Counted from the first letter of the stretch, positions 1 through 10,176 are shown. The stretch: DNA of 54,807 bases from an uncultured Sphingomonadales bacterium (GCA_903858875.1 CAIOKP010000082.1:1-54807); one strand, 5' to 3'. Notes: generated from the sequence alone by a model not told the origin. Translations and numbers: made by a program.

Positions 1-1
1 C

Positions 2-193
2 TCGGTGTTCGAAGCGCTGGCGTCTGACCCGCGCGCCTTTTTGCCGCGGGACACCTATGCCCGCTATCAGGCCTGCGACACGCCCACCCGTGTCATCTGC
101 GACCATATCGCCGGCATGACCGACCATTTCCTGTTGAAGACCTATGAACGGCTGTTTGCCCCGCGCATGGGATCGGTATTCGACCGGCTGTAA
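2..193 (+). CDS. dgt: C-terminal end of a dGTPase-like (Dgt) protein, partial
   Basis: This reading frame enters from the left edge and ends at 193, so only about 63 C-terminal residues are present. The stretch ICDHIAGMTDHF, followed by YERLF, resembles the C-terminal helix region of the deoxyguanosinetriphosphate triphosphohydrolase-like HD-domain proteins of alphaproteobacteria, which hydrolyse dGTP to deoxyguanosine and tripolyphosphate. The catalytic HD residues lie outside the window and cannot be checked. A GTG at position 5 is in frame but is certainly internal. The next gene starts 25 bases downstream on the same strand. Confidence 0.75.
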   Translation, partial: SVFEALASDPRAFLPRDTYARYQACDTPTRVICDHIAGMTDHFLLKTYERLFAPRMGSVFDRL

Positions 194-218
194 CCTGACC
201 TGAGGGAACGCATTACGC

Positions 219-1874
219 ATGAAGAAAGCTTCTCTGGGTGCCGCGCTGTTCAGCGACGGAACGATCGACCGCAATCTCGCGCTCTGGGGCAGTGCGGGGT
301 TGACCATCGCGGCGCTGATCGCGGCGCGGCACGATGGGCGTTGGCTCTATGCGTGGATCGTCACGGTGCCGGTGCTCGTGCTGGCCTTGGTCGACCTCGC
401 CCAACCGGCGCATGCGCTGCGCCGCAATTTTCCTGCCTTGGCGCGGGTGCGGTGGTTCTTTGAATGGTTGCGGCCGTTTTTGCGCGCCTATATCGTGGAG
501 GGCGATCAGGATGGCCGTCCTTATACCCACGACGAACGCGGCCTGATCTATGCCCGCGCGCATGGCAATGCCGATGCCCATCCGTTCGGCACCGAGTTGG
601 ACGTCTATTCGGACGAGTATGAATGGCTGGCCCATTCGATCGTGCCCAATGCCGCGGCGCCCGCCGATATGCGGGTCGCGGTCGGGTCGGACCAATGCGC
701 CCGGCCTTATTCCGCCTCGCGCCTCAACATTTCGGCGATGAGCTTTGGATCGCTGGGGGGCAACGCGATCGAGGCGTTGAATTTGGGCGCAAAAATGGCC
801 GGTTGCTATCACGACACCGGTGAAGGCGCGATATCGCCCTATCACTTGCGCCACGGCGGCGACATCGTGTGGGAAGTCGCCTCGGGCTATTTCGGATGCC
901 GCGATGCCAACGGGCGGTTTGACGCGGCCCGCTTTGCCGACCATGCCGCGATCGATCAGGTCAAGATGATCGAAATCAAGCTGTCGCAGGGCGCCAAGCC
1001 AGGCCACGGCGGCATGTTGCCCGGCGCCAAGGTCACGCCGGAAATCGCCGAGACGCGCGGCGTGCCGCTGGGCGTAGATTGCATTTCGCCGGCGGCGCAT
1101 TCGGCATTTTCCACCCCGCGCGAATTGATCGAATTTGCCGCGAAATTGCGCGACCTGTCAGGCGGCAAGCCGGTCGGGATCAAGCTGTGTGTCGGCCTGC
1201 CCCATGAATTGTTCGCGATTGCCAAGGCGATGCTGGCCACCGGCATTACGCTCGATTTCATGGTGATCGATGGTGGCGAGGGCGGCACCGGAGCCGCGCC
1301 GCTGGAATTGTCGGACCGGGTCGGAATGCCCTTGCGCGAAGGGTTGATGATCGCGCGCAATGCGTTGGTCGGCGCAGGGTTAAAAGGACAAGTTCGATTG
1401 GCGGCATCAGGCAAGGTGACGTCGGGTGCCTCTATCGCAATGAATGCGGCGCTAGGCGCGGATTGGTCCAATGCGGCGCGGGCGTTCATGTTCTCGCTCG
1501 GTTGTATTCAATCATTGAAGTGCCACACCGATACGTGCCCCTCGGGTATCGCCACCCAATCGGCCGCCCGCCAGCGCGGGCTGGTCGTACCCGAAAAGGC
1601 CGAACGCGTGGCCCGATTTCACAATTCAACGATCAAGGCGCTGCATGAGATTGTCGTGGCAGCGGGGCTGGACAGCCCGTCCGATTTTCGTCCCTCGCAC
1701 CTACGCCAACGGATCAATGTCGCAGAAATGCGCCAGATGGATGAAATCTGCCCGTTCGTCGCACCGGGCGAATTGGTTGCGGGCACCCGCCATGCCGTAT
1801 TGCGCCGGTGGTGGGATGCGGCCGATGCCGAAAGTTTCCGCCGCGTCGATGGCGACCGACTGGCACCGCATTAA
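219..1874 (+). CDS. Membrane-anchored FMN-binding glutamate synthase-like protein
   Basis: This 551-residue protein has the FMN-binding core of glutamate synthase large subunits but lacks the glutamine amidotransferase and GXGXG domains. Two hydrophobic segments lie at about residues 25-40 and 46-65, so it is probably tethered to the inner membrane. The core shows NISAMSFGSLGGNAIEAL, the HTGEGAIS-like DTGEGAISPYHL, KPGHGGMLPG and DGGEGGTGAAPLE. Near residue 430 a C-x5-C-x4-C motif (CIQSLKCHTDTC) matches the 3Fe-4S cysteines of the family. Stand-alone members are common in bacteria but their substrate is unsettled; without the amidotransferase, ordinary glutamine-dependent synthesis is unlikely. 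The start is the first ATG after the dgt stop, with GAGGGAA about 10 bases upstream. Confidence 0.85.
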   Translation: MKKASLGAALFSDGTIDRNLALWGSAGLTIAALIAARHDGRWLYAWIVTVPVLVLALVDLAQPAHALRRNFPALARVRWFFEWLRPFLRAYIVEGDQDGRPYTHDERGLIYARAHGNADAHPFGTELDVYSDEYEWLAHSIVPNAAAPADMRVAVGSDQCARPYSASRLNISAMSFGSLGGNAIEALNLGAKMAGCYHDTGEGAISPYHLRHGGDIVWEVASGYFGCRDANGRFDAARFADHAAIDQVKMIEIKLSQGAKPGHGGMLPGAKVTPEIAETRGVPLGVDCISPAAHSAFSTPRELIEFAAKLRDLSGGKPVGIKLCVGLPHELFAIAKAMLATGITLDFMVIDGGEGGTGAAPLELSDRVGMPLREGLMIARNALVGAGLKGQVRLAASGKVTSGASIAMNAALGADWSNAARAFMFSLGCIQSLKCHTDTCPSGIATQSAARQRGLVVPEKAERVARFHNSTIKALHEIVVAAGLDSPSDFRPSHLRQRINVAEMRQMDEICPFVAPGELVAGTRHAVLRRWWDAADAESFRRVDGDRLAPH

Positions 1875-1882
1875 TCAGGCCG

Positions 1883-2581
1883 TCACGCCAGCCGCCAGTC
1901 GATTGCACCCCGGCCCTTGGCCGTTAAAAACACATTGGCCTGCGAAAAATGGCGACAGCCGAGAAAGCCGCGATGCGCGGACAGGGGGCTGGGGTGCGGC
2001 GCGGTCAGTACGAGGTGGCGGCCCTCAGCACCGGCGTTCAGCCCCGACACTTGCGCCGCCTTCTTTTGTGCATGGCTGCCCCACAGCATGAAGACGCATG
2101 GCTCCCGCTTGGCGGCGACCGCGGCGACAACGGCATCGGTAATCGCCTCCCACCCCTTTTTCTGATGCGACCCGGGCTGTGCCTCCTCGACCGTCAGCAC
2201 GGCGTTGAGCAGCAACACCCCAGCGCTGGCCCAAGCCGACAGATTGCCATGGGGGGCAGGCGGGATGCCAAGATCGGCCTGCAATTCCTTATAGATATTG
2301 GCGAGGCTGGGCGGCACCTGAACGCCATCCTGGACCGAAAAGGCCAGCCCATGCGCCTGTCCCGCACCGTGATAGGGGTCCTGCCCCAAGATCACGACCT
2401 TGACCGCGTCCAGCGGCGCCAGATCGAGCGCGGCCAGTCGTGTGCCTTGCGGCGGATAGATCCGCTTGCCCTGCGCCGCCTCGCTTTGCAGGAATTCTTT
2501 TAGCCGAACCGCCTCTGGCGCGGCCAGCACCGGGGCCAACGCCGCCTGCCAACTTGTGGGAACTGTATCACTCATTGGCAT
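1883..2581 (-). CDS. ung: Uracil-DNA glycosylase, family 1
   Basis: Ung removes uracil from DNA by hydrolysing the N-glycosidic bond, which starts base-excision repair. The 232-residue protein has the family-1 water-activating loop GQDPYHGAGQAHGLAFS at about residues 65-81, the LLLNAVLTV strand, and the minor-groove intercalation loop HPSPLSAHRGFLG near residue 196. Length is usual for the family. It converges with the FMN glutamate synthase-like gene (8 bases between stops, no terminator seen) and diverges from the ribonuclease D gene across 65 bases. Two ATGs (2581 and 2575) are possible starts; neither has a clearly better ribosome-binding site. Confidence 0.97.
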   Translation of the reverse strand: MPMSDTVPTSWQAALAPVLAAPEAVRLKEFLQSEAAQGKRIYPPQGTRLAALDLAPLDAVKVVILGQDPYHGAGQAHGLAFSVQDGVQVPPSLANIYKELQADLGIPPAPHGNLSAWASAGVLLLNAVLTVEEAQPGSHQKKGWEAITDAVVAAVAAKREPCVFMLWGSHAQKKAAQVSGLNAGAEGRHLVLTAPHPSPLSAHRGFLGCRHFSQANVFLTAKGRGAIDWRLA

Positions 2582-2646
2582 AATCGCGCATTTGCTCCAT
2601 TCCGGGCTTTCCAGTCCGCCGGTATCGGCCTAAGCATTTTGGCACA

Positions 2647-3270
2647 ATGGCTGTATATTTTCACGAAGAAGATCTCCCCGAAGGCGTGCTGGCTCCCGGC
2701 GCGATTGCGGTGGACACCGAAACCATGGGCCTCATCACCCGGCGCGACCGGTTGTGTGTGGTGCAAATCGCCGACGGCAAGGGGGACGAGCACCTCGTCC
2801 GATTTAAGCCGGACAGCGACTATGCAGCCCCTAACCTGAAGGCGGTGCTGGCCGATCCGGCCCGTTTGAAAATTTACCATTACGCCCGTTTCGATATTGC
2901 CGCGATCCAGTGCTACCTTGGCGTCACCGCGGGGCCGGTGTTCTGTACCAAGATCGCCAGCAAACTGGTGCGGACCTATACCGATCGCCACGGGTTGAAG
3001 GATCTCGTACGCGAATTGCTCGGCAAGGAAATTTCCAAGCAGCAGCAGTCGAGCGATTGGGGCGGCCCCGACTTGTCGGATGCCCAGCGCGAATATGCAG
3101 CGTCGGATGTGCGCTATCTGCACGGTTGCCACACCATTCTGGTCAAACGACTGGCGCGCGAGAATCGCACCGAACTGGCGCAGGCCTGTTTCGATTTCCT
3201 GCCGCATCGCGCCGCGCTGGATCTGGCCGGGTGGCCCGACCACGATATTTTCAGCCACGAAGCGGCCTGA
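2647..3270 (+). CDS. rnd: Short ribonuclease D (DEDDy 3'-5' exonuclease domain)
   Basis: This 207-residue protein consists of one DEDDy exonuclease domain and lacks the HRDC domains of E. coli RNase D. Exo I is AVDTETMGL (Asp23/Glu25), Exo II is the YHYARFDIAAI region, and Exo III is YAASDVRYL near residue 150, with the Tyr and Asp needed for catalysis. The family trims RNA 3' ends, including tRNA precursors; short forms like this are normal in sphingomonads and related alphaproteobacteria. It lies just upstream of lptC with a 10-base gap, so the two are probably cotranscribed. Confidence 0.85.
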   Translation: MAVYFHEEDLPEGVLAPGAIAVDTETMGLITRRDRLCVVQIADGKGDEHLVRFKPDSDYAAPNLKAVLADPARLKIYHYARFDIAAIQCYLGVTAGPVFCTKIASKLVRTYTDRHGLKDLVRELLGKEISKQQQSSDWGGPDLSDAQREYAASDVRYLHGCHTILVKRLARENRTELAQACFDFLPHRAALDLAGWPDHDIFSHEAA

Positions 3271-3280
3271 TCGTTTTTGT

Positions 3281-3928
3281 ATGACACGTGGTGCCGACCT
3301 GTTGCGCGACCGTCGCCGCGCCGACGCCGCGCCCGGCGGGCCGCATGACCGGTTGGTGCATTTTCTGTTTTCCGCGCTGCCGATCGGGGTGGGGATGATC
3401 GTGGCGGTCATGGTCATCACCCCGATATTTCCCCGCAATGAGGTGAGCTTTCTGCTCGACCGCAACAAGGTGGCGATGACGCGGGAACGGTTGCAGGTTG
3501 ACCACGCCGTCTATCGCGGGATCGACGATCAGGGCCGCCCCTTTTCGTTAAGCGCCGGACAGGCCGTGCAGCATTCGGCGCATGTGCCCGTGGTGCAGAT
3601 GAGCGACCTGATCGCGCAATTGCAATTGCACGATGGGCCAGCCGAAGTTGCCGCCACCACCGGCAATTACGACATGCGCAAGGAAGAGGTGGTGGTGTCT
3701 GGGCCGGTTAATTTCCATACGGCTGACGGCTATCACATGGTGACCAGCGGCGTGGCGATCGATCTAAAGGCCCGGCGCGCCTTTGGCGCGGGCGGCGTGA
3801 CCGGCACCATGCCCGCCGGGACTTTTGCCGCCGACCGGATGTCCGCTGACCTGACCGCGCGGACCGTGGTGCTGGAGGGACGCGCCCATTTGCGCATGAC
3901 GCCCAGCAAGATGGCGATGCCCAAATGA
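3281..3928 (+). CDS. lptC: LPS export system protein LptC
   Basis: LptC is the bitopic inner-membrane component of the Lpt bridge and hands lipopolysaccharide from LptB2FG to LptA. The 215-residue protein has a basic cytoplasmic N-terminus, one membrane segment at about residues 29-50 (LPIGVGMIVAVMVITPIF) and a periplasmic beta-jellyroll domain with alternating polar and hydrophobic strands. The start at 3281 is the first ATG after the rnd stop; upstream in-frame starts would overlap most of rnd. lptA follows 77 bases later. Sequence similarity within LptC is generally weak, so the call rests on topology, strand pattern and its place immediately before lptA. Confidence 0.85.
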   Translation: MTRGADLLRDRRRADAAPGGPHDRLVHFLFSALPIGVGMIVAVMVITPIFPRNEVSFLLDRNKVAMTRERLQVDHAVYRGIDDQGRPFSLSAGQAVQHSAHVPVVQMSDLIAQLQLHDGPAEVAATTGNYDMRKEEVVVSGPVNFHTADGYHMVTSGVAIDLKARRAFGAGGVTGTMPAGTFAADRMSADLTARTVVLEGRAHLRMTPSKMAMPK

Positions 3929-4005
3929 CCGCATACACGGTCGCTGAACGGGATAAATGCAAAGCCGTGCTTCACCGGCACGACGGCTTGGGCTAAGGGC
4001 ACATC

Positions 4006-4566
4006 ATGCTTCGTCGTTTCACCACCGTCGTTTCTGCCCGCCTGTCCGGCCGGGTTGCCCTGCTTGCACTCGCCTTGGGCTGTGCCGGGGGGGGCTTTAT
4101 CGCGCACGGCGAAGGGCTGAGCGATCATAACAGCCAAGCGCCGGTGAATTATGCAGCCGACCGTATCGAATTGCAGGACAAGCAAAATCGCGTCCTGCTA
4201 TCCGGCAATGTCGACATCACGCAGGAAGATTTGCGGTTGCGCGCCGCCAATACCGTGGTCGCCTATACCAATGATGGTGCGATCAAGATCCAACGCATCG
4301 ACGCCACCGGCAATGTCATCGTGACCCGCGGCAAGGAAAGCGCGACCGCAGATGTCGCCACCTATGATTTCAACCGCCGGATAATCACGATGGCAGGCAA
4401 CGTCGTGCTCCACCGCGAAAACGATGTTTCACGCGGTAGCCGATTGGTCATCGATCTGGACGCGCATCATACCGGATTTGTCGGGGCCAATGGCGGGGTG
4501 GGCCAGACGGGTTCGAATTCGGGCCGTGTCACGGGCAGCTTTTCGGTAGCCAAGCGCAAGGATTGA
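4006..4566 (+). CDS. lptA: LPS transport periplasmic protein LptA
   Basis: LptA forms the periplasmic beta-jellyroll bridge that carries LPS from LptC to LptD. The 186-residue protein has a long signal peptide (basic RR region, hydrophobic LSGRVALLALALGCAG, cleavage probably near residue 36), then an OstA-type domain: NYAADRIELQDKQNRVLLSG, a second strand pair around DATGNVIVTRGKESATAD, and NRRIITMAGNVVLHRE. Length is typical. In many alphaproteobacteria lptB and rpoN follow directly; here the next gene is gmd, 168 bases away, and neither appears anywhere in the window. Confidence 0.9.
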   Translation: MLRRFTTVVSARLSGRVALLALALGCAGGGFIAHGEGLSDHNSQAPVNYAADRIELQDKQNRVLLSGNVDITQEDLRLRAANTVVAYTNDGAIKIQRIDATGNVIVTRGKESATADVATYDFNRRIITMAGNVVLHRENDVSRGSRLVIDLDAHHTGFVGANGGVGQTGSNSGRVTGSFSVAKRKD

Positions 4567-4590
4567 TAACGGGCGGTAGGCGCGGGCATT

Positions 4591-4621
4591 TTTGGAACCA
4601 ACGCGTGCGGTTTCGAACCAA
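4591..4621. promoter_or_regulatory. Direct repeat upstream of gmd, possible operator
   Basis: TTTGGAACCAA at 4591-4601 and TTTCGAACCAA at 4611-4621 match at 10 of 11 positions and are spaced exactly 20 bp start to start, about two helical turns. They lie 114-144 bases before the gmd start, in the only gap that could hold a promoter for the first EPS transcription unit. Two-turn phasing suits a protein that binds side by side on one DNA face. I found no further copy upstream of the other EPS units. Confidence 0.4.
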
Positions 4622-4692
4622 TTTGAGACGCCTTTAAAGCGACTAGTGTTTATACCTACATTTGGACTTGCCTAATCGCGATGCCGGACTAG

Positions 4693-5811
<1,119 letters not shown>

Positions 5812-5840
5812 ACCCCACAATGCCCCAGCGCGCAGGACTT

Positions 5841-5877
5841 CTGGCCCGACGCCCCGTTCGGCGCGACGTCGGGCCAG
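5841..5877 (+). other. Intercistronic hairpin between gmd and fcl
   Basis: CTGGCCCGACG (5841-5851) and CGTCGGGCCAG (5867-5877) form a perfect 11-bp stem with a 15-base loop. The bases after it (CATATGGTGCTTTCTC) are only weakly U-rich. It may be a leaky terminator or an mRNA-stabilising or processing structure between gmd and fcl. Confidence 0.5.
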
Positions 5878-5956
5878 CATATGGTGCTTTCTCAATTCTT
5901 CGCATTATGCTCACTATGGGCAAGCCCCTTTCCCCCGATCAGGAGCCGTCCCCGCA

Positions 5957-6895
5957 ATGATTTTTTCGCTCGCAGGCAAGCGCGTTTATGTCGCCGGCCA
6001 TCGCGGTATGGTGGGCGGCGCCGTTGTGCGCCGCTTGGCCACAGAACAGTGCGAGGTGGTGACAGCCGGGCGCGATGTGCTGGACCTGATCGATCAAGCA
6101 CAAGTGCGCCAGTGGATGGCGCACAAGCAGCCGCAAGTGATGGTGGTGGCCGCGGCCAAAGTTGGCGGCATTCTGGCCAACTCGACCTATCCGGCTGATT
6201 TTCTGTACAATAACCTGATGATCGAAGCCAATTTGATCGAGGCCGCACATCAGGCCGGCGTCGAAAAGGTACTGTTTCTGGGCTCGTCCTGCATTTACCC
6301 GCAACTCGCGCCGCAACCGATCCGCGAGGAAAGCCTGCTGACCGGCCCGTTGGAGCCGACCAACGAATGGTACGCCATCGCCAAGATCGCGGGCATCAAA
6401 CTGTGCCAGGCCTATCGTGCGCAATATGGCCGCGATTATATCAGTGCCATGCCGACCAACCTGTATGGTCCCGGCGACAATTTCGATCTCCAGTCCAGCC
6501 ATGTCATGCCCGCCTTGATCCGCAAGGCGCATGAGGCCAAACTGGCCGGGCGCGACAGTTTCGAGATCTGGGGTTCGGGTACGCCGTTGCGCGAATTCAT
6601 GCATGTCGACGACCTGGCCGACGCCTGCGTCTTTTTGCTCAAGGCCTATTCCGACCCGATGCCGATCAACATCGGTTTTGGCAGCGATGTGACGATTGGC
6701 GAACTCGCGGAACTGGTGGCCAAGGTGGTCGGATTCACCGGCATCGTGACGCGCGATGCGACCAAGCCCGATGGCACACCGCGCAAGTTGATGGATTCGG
6801 CGCGGTTACACGCAATGGGCTGGGCACCGAGAATTGCGCTCGAGGCAGGCATCGCAGATGCCTATCAGCACTTTTTGGCTGCCAACGCCGGATGA
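5957..6895 (+). CDS. fcl: GDP-L-fucose synthase
   Basis: Fcl (WcaG) epimerises and reduces GDP-4-keto-6-deoxy-D-mannose to GDP-L-fucose using NADPH. The 312-residue SDR protein starts with [18 protein letters not shown] (nucleotide-binding glycine motif), carries the SSCIYP segment near residue 110, and has the catalytic [11 protein letters not shown] (YxxxK) near residue 140; LYGPGDNFD and [12 protein letters not shown] follow as usual. It works directly after Gmd. The next gene overlaps it by 4 bases (ATGA), indicating translational coupling. Confidence 0.96.
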   Translation: MIFSLAGKRVYVAGHRGMVGGAVVRRLATEQCEVVTAGRDVLDLIDQAQVRQWMAHKQPQVMVVAAAKVGGILANSTYPADFLYNNLMIEANLIEAAHQAGVEKVLFLGSSCIYPQLAPQPIREESLLTGPLEPTNEWYAIAKIAGIKLCQAYRAQYGRDYISAMPTNLYGPGDNFDLQSSHVMPALIRKAHEAKLAGRDSFEIWGSGTPLREFMHVDDLADACVFLLKAYSDPMPINIGFGSDVTIGELAELVAKVVGFTGIVTRDATKPDGTPRKLMDSARLHAMGWAPRIALEAGIADAYQHFLAANAG

Positions 6896-8133
6896 GCGAC
6901 GTCCCAAATCCCAATATTGCAATCGTTGGCCTGAACTATGCGCCAGAAGCCGTCGGCATCGGCCCGTTTACGCGGGGTATGGCCGAGGGTTTGGTGGCGC
7001 GTGGATTTCCCGTATCGGTGATTGCGGGCAAGCCCTATTATCCGCAATGGCGTTCGCACGAAAATTTCAGCGGCGGCGGATGGCGCCATAGCGTCGAACA
7101 AGGCGTAATCATCACCCGCTGCCCCCACTACATCCCGACAACCCCGAGCGGCCTCAAACGTATTCTTCACCTCGCCAGTTTTGCGGCGACGGCGGCAATC
7201 CCGGCACTTCGGGCTGCGCGGGCCGTCCACAAACCGGATGTCGTGATCTGCATCGCGCCGGCGCTGCTATCGGTGCCTGTGGCTTGGATGATGGCTCGGT
7301 TGTCGGGCGCAAAACTGTGGGTGCATATTCAAGATTTCGAGGTCGAGGCGGCCTTTGCCACCGGGCTTGTGGGCGAAGGCGGGATGGTTTCGCGCCTCGC
7401 CCGTGTCGTTGAAAACACCCTCCTTGGCCTCGCGGACCGGATTTCGTCGATCAGCCCGCAAATGTGCGCCAAGCTGCTCGAAAAAGGCCTGCCGGCGGCC
7501 AAGGTGGTCGAGGTCCGCAATTGGGCCAATGCGCCCGAACCTGACCCCGCCCAGGGCGCCGCATACCGCGCCGAATGGGGGCTGGCGGGCAAGAAAGTCT
7601 GCCTCTATTCGGGCAATATCGCCAATAAGCAGGGCATCGAGATCATCGTCGAGACCGCCCGACTGTTGAGCGCACGCACCGACATCGCCTTTGTCATCTG
7701 TGGCGAAGGGCCTAACCGCAACCGCTTGATGGCGCTGGCGGCGGGGCTGGACAATGTGCAATTCCACGACTTGCAACCGGCGGGGCGGCTGGGCGAATTG
7801 TTGACGCTGGCCAGTGTCCACCTGTTGCCGCAAATCGCGGGCGCGGCGGACCTCGTGCTACCGTCAAAGCTAGCCAATATGCTGGCGTCGGGGCGTCCCG
7901 TCGTGGCCACCGCACAGGCCGGCACCGGTTTGTATGCCGAGGTCGAGGGTTGTGGCCTGTCGGTCGATCCGGGCAACGCCCCGGCGCTCGCCACCGCGAT
8001 CGAACGGGTGATCGACGATGTCGACATGACCGCCCGGTTCAGTATCGAGGCACGCAAACGCGGGCGCGAACGATGGTCGCAGGACGGTGTGATCGATCGG
8101 TTGGCCACCGAACTGAGGGCACACACCCGATAA
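6892..8133 (+). CDS. wcaI: WcaI-type GT4 glycosyltransferase
   Basis: This 413-residue protein belongs to the GT-B fold glycosyltransferases resembling WcaI of the colanic acid cluster, where the protein is thought to add fucose. The opening [27 protein letters not shown] is the family's N-terminal signature; [12 protein letters not shown] is characteristic, and the C-terminal donor-binding half has [23 protein letters not shown] and the [18 protein letters not shown] segment. Overlap with fcl (4 bases) and with the flippase gene (1 base, TAATG) marks one operon. The fucose-transferring role is inferred from neighbourhood and homology. Confidence 0.85.
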   Translation: MSDVPNPNIAIVGLNYAPEAVGIGPFTRGMAEGLVARGFPVSVIAGKPYYPQWRSHENFSGGGWRHSVEQGVIITRCPHYIPTTPSGLKRILHLASFAATAAIPALRAARAVHKPDVVICIAPALLSVPVAWMMARLSGAKLWVHIQDFEVEAAFATGLVGEGGMVSRLARVVENTLLGLADRISSISPQMCAKLLEKGLPAAKVVEVRNWANAPEPDPAQGAAYRAEWGLAGKKVCLYSGNIANKQGIEIIVETARLLSARTDIAFVICGEGPNRNRLMALAAGLDNVQFHDLQPAGRLGELLTLASVHLLPQIAGAADLVLPSKLANMLASGRPVVATAQAGTGLYAEVEGCGLSVDPGNAPALATAIERVIDDVDMTARFSIEARKRGRERWSQDGVIDRLATELRAHTR

Positions 8134-9512
8134 TGGCCGCCACCTTCAACCGCCAGCGGCTGCTCAAGGGCAGTGCGTCGAGCGTCACCGCCATGGTGGT
8201 GCGCGTGCTGGTGCAATTAATTCAGGTGCCGATCCTCTATTCTGCATGGGACGTAAAACAGGCGAGCGCCTGGCTGGTGCTCTGGACGCTGCCAAGCTAC
8301 ATGTCGTTGACCGTAGCCTCGTTCAGCACGGCGGGCGGCAATTTCGCTGTCGAGGCCAAGCGGGAGGGCGATATCGCCGGGGTCTGCGCCGCCTATCGCG
8401 CCACCCAATTGTCGGTGGTGGCCAGCAACCTGCTGATGGTGATGGTGGTGGGAGCGCTATTCAACGTCATTGTCGATGATTCGCAATGGGGGATCAGCCA
8501 TTCGCGCGTGATTTGGACCATTCTCGGGCTTGGCGCCTATGTCGTGATCCGGGTGCAAAGTGCGACGCAGGATATGATCTTTCGCTATGGCGAGGATTAC
8601 GGCGGCTATAGCCTGTATGAATCGGGCGCGTCGTTGATCGAATTGGCGGCGATTGCGGTGGTCGTGAACCTGACGCACAACATGGTGGTGCTGCCTGTCG
8701 TGCTGGCCTCGGTGCGGCTCGCATTCTACATCGCGATGCACACCCAGGTCATGCGCCGCTGGCCAGAAGTGCTGGGCAAGGCGGATCCGGTTCTGGTGAA
8801 GGCGATGCTGCGGCGGTTGTTCGTGCCGTTTCTGGGTTTTGTGACCATGCCGCTGCTGTTTTCGATCAATATTCAGGGCTATTCGCTGCTGGTCAGCAAT
8901 CATTTCGGCCCGGTGGTGTTTGCGACCTTTTTGACCATGCGGACGCTGGCGCGGTTGATCGATCAATTGTGCGGCATCGTGAACCGGATGCTGTTTTTCG
9001 AACTGTCCTATCTCGATTACGAGCGGGACAGGGTGACGGTGATCGGCGTGACCGCGATGACGATGATGATGCTCGTCGGGATGGGCGCGCTCTATACCAG
9101 CGCGCTTTTGTTGTTTGGCCAGCCGCTTCACCACATTTGGACCGCCGGGAAAATCGCGTTTTCGGCACAGATTGTGCTGGTATTTGGCGTTGCCGCATTG
9201 ATGCGGGCGACCAGCGATTCGCTATTTTCCATGCTCGCGTCGCGCAATGCGCATGTGGTCATGGCGATGCTTTACCTGCTGGGCTCGGTTACGGCACTGG
9301 GCGTGGCGCTGGTGCTGGCACGACATGGGGCTGGGGTGGTGTGGGTCGCGGCCTGCGTCAATATTGCCGAATTCGTCAGCGTAATTGCCGGGATTGCCGC
9401 GTCAGCCCGGCTGTTCGGCATGAGCTTTCCAGGCTTTGTGATGGCGCTGGCGGTGCAAGGGCCGCGCGCCTTGTCACGCCTGCCCCAAATGATCCGCCAA
9501 CGTGGGCACTGA
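8133..9512 (+). CDS. Polysaccharide flippase, Wzx-like
   Basis: This 459-residue protein is almost wholly hydrophobic, with about twelve predicted membrane segments, fitting the MOP/Wzx flippases that move undecaprenyl-linked repeat units across the inner membrane. N-terminal features typical of the family are KGSASSVTAMVVRVLVQLIQVPIL and GGNFAVEAKREGD. The start shares one base with the wcaI stop (TAATG). Upstream in-frame codons overlap wcaI heavily and are not used. It is the only flippase candidate in the EPS locus, so it is likely the Wzx partner of the polymerase at 16713. Confidence 0.8.
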   Translation: MAATFNRQRLLKGSASSVTAMVVRVLVQLIQVPILYSAWDVKQASAWLVLWTLPSYMSLTVASFSTAGGNFAVEAKREGDIAGVCAAYRATQLSVVASNLLMVMVVGALFNVIVDDSQWGISHSRVIWTILGLGAYVVIRVQSATQDMIFRYGEDYGGYSLYESGASLIELAAIAVVVNLTHNMVVLPVVLASVRLAFYIAMHTQVMRRWPEVLGKADPVLVKAMLRRLFVPFLGFVTMPLLFSINIQGYSLLVSNHFGPVVFATFLTMRTLARLIDQLCGIVNRMLFFELSYLDYERDRVTVIGVTAMTMMMLVGMGALYTSALLLFGQPLHHIWTAGKIAFSAQIVLVFGVAALMRATSDSLFSMLASRNAHVVMAMLYLLGSVTALGVALVLARHGAGVVWVAACVNIAEFVSVIAGIAASARLFGMSFPGFVMALAVQGPRALSRLPQMIRQRGH

Positions 9513-9562
9513 CCGTATGGCAAGCCGCCTCACGACCCAACATATCGAGCGATAGGCCCACG

Positions 9563-10168
9563 ATGGACAGCCACAACTCTCCCCACTCTGGCATGCGCAA
9601 GCGCAAGGTCAGCAAGCGCCGCGACCGTGTCGGACTGCTCAACGAACTGCGCGGTGCCAAGGGTGGGGCGCTGACCTTTGCGCTAATGGTGGTGGTGACG
9701 GCCGGTTATATCGGGCAAGGCACCTATGCCGCCGCACAGGCCGCGCGCGAATATGCCGGGCTGCCGATCGGGGCGGACCGTCAGCAAGTGCGCTATTTGC
9801 TCGGCGCGCCACCTGCCGCGCAGGCACCAACGGCGCATTGGGCCTATCCGTCCAGCGCGGCGACCTATTCGGTTGGTTTTGATGCCAATGGACGCACCGA
9901 ACACCTGCTTTGCGCCTCGGCCGGCGAAACGCTGTCGCTATGCCCGCCGGTATTCGGCGTCGTGCCGGGCATGGGGGAGAACGATGTGACCACTGGGCTG
10001 GGCCCTGCGACGGGCATCACTTTTGTCGGCAATGACAAGCATCGCAATTATGACGGGCTGGGTGTGACCTTCATTCTGGCGCAACAACAGGTGGTGGCTA
10101 TCGAACATCATCAGCCGACCTATGGCGCCGATTTTGCGCGTTCCGTCCTGTGGCAATTGTTGCCGTAA
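9563..10168 (+). CDS. Membrane-anchored protein with BamE/SmpA-like domain
   Basis: I cannot name this 201-residue protein. A strongly basic N-terminus (MRKRKVSKRRDR) precedes one hydrophobic segment near residues 35-55 (GGALTFALMVVVTAGYIGQG), suggesting a bitopic inner-membrane protein with a periplasmic domain. That domain contains GLPIGADRQQVRYLLGAPP, then a W-Y pair and YSVGFDANGRTEHLL. This resembles the SmpA/OmlA (BamE) fold, in which G-x-D-x-x-QVRxxLGxP is followed by an aromatic strand and an FDxNGRV strand, but there is no lipobox. It is the last gene of the gmd operon (50 bases after wzx). A role in EPS assembly or export is inference from position. Confidence 0.6.
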   Translation: MDSHNSPHSGMRKRKVSKRRDRVGLLNELRGAKGGALTFALMVVVTAGYIGQGTYAAAQAAREYAGLPIGADRQQVRYLLGAPPAAQAPTAHWAYPSSAATYSVGFDANGRTEHLLCASAGETLSLCPPVFGVVPGMGENDVTTGLGPATGITFVGNDKHRNYDGLGVTFILAQQQVVAIEHHQPTYGADFARSVLWQLLP

Positions 10169-10176
10169 CGCCGGGG

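Noticed and set aside
3929..4005. GC-rich dyad between lptC and lptA as a terminator
   Set aside because: The stem (GCCGTGC / GCACGACGGC) is imperfect and lacks a T run, and lptC and lptA are expected to be cotranscribed.
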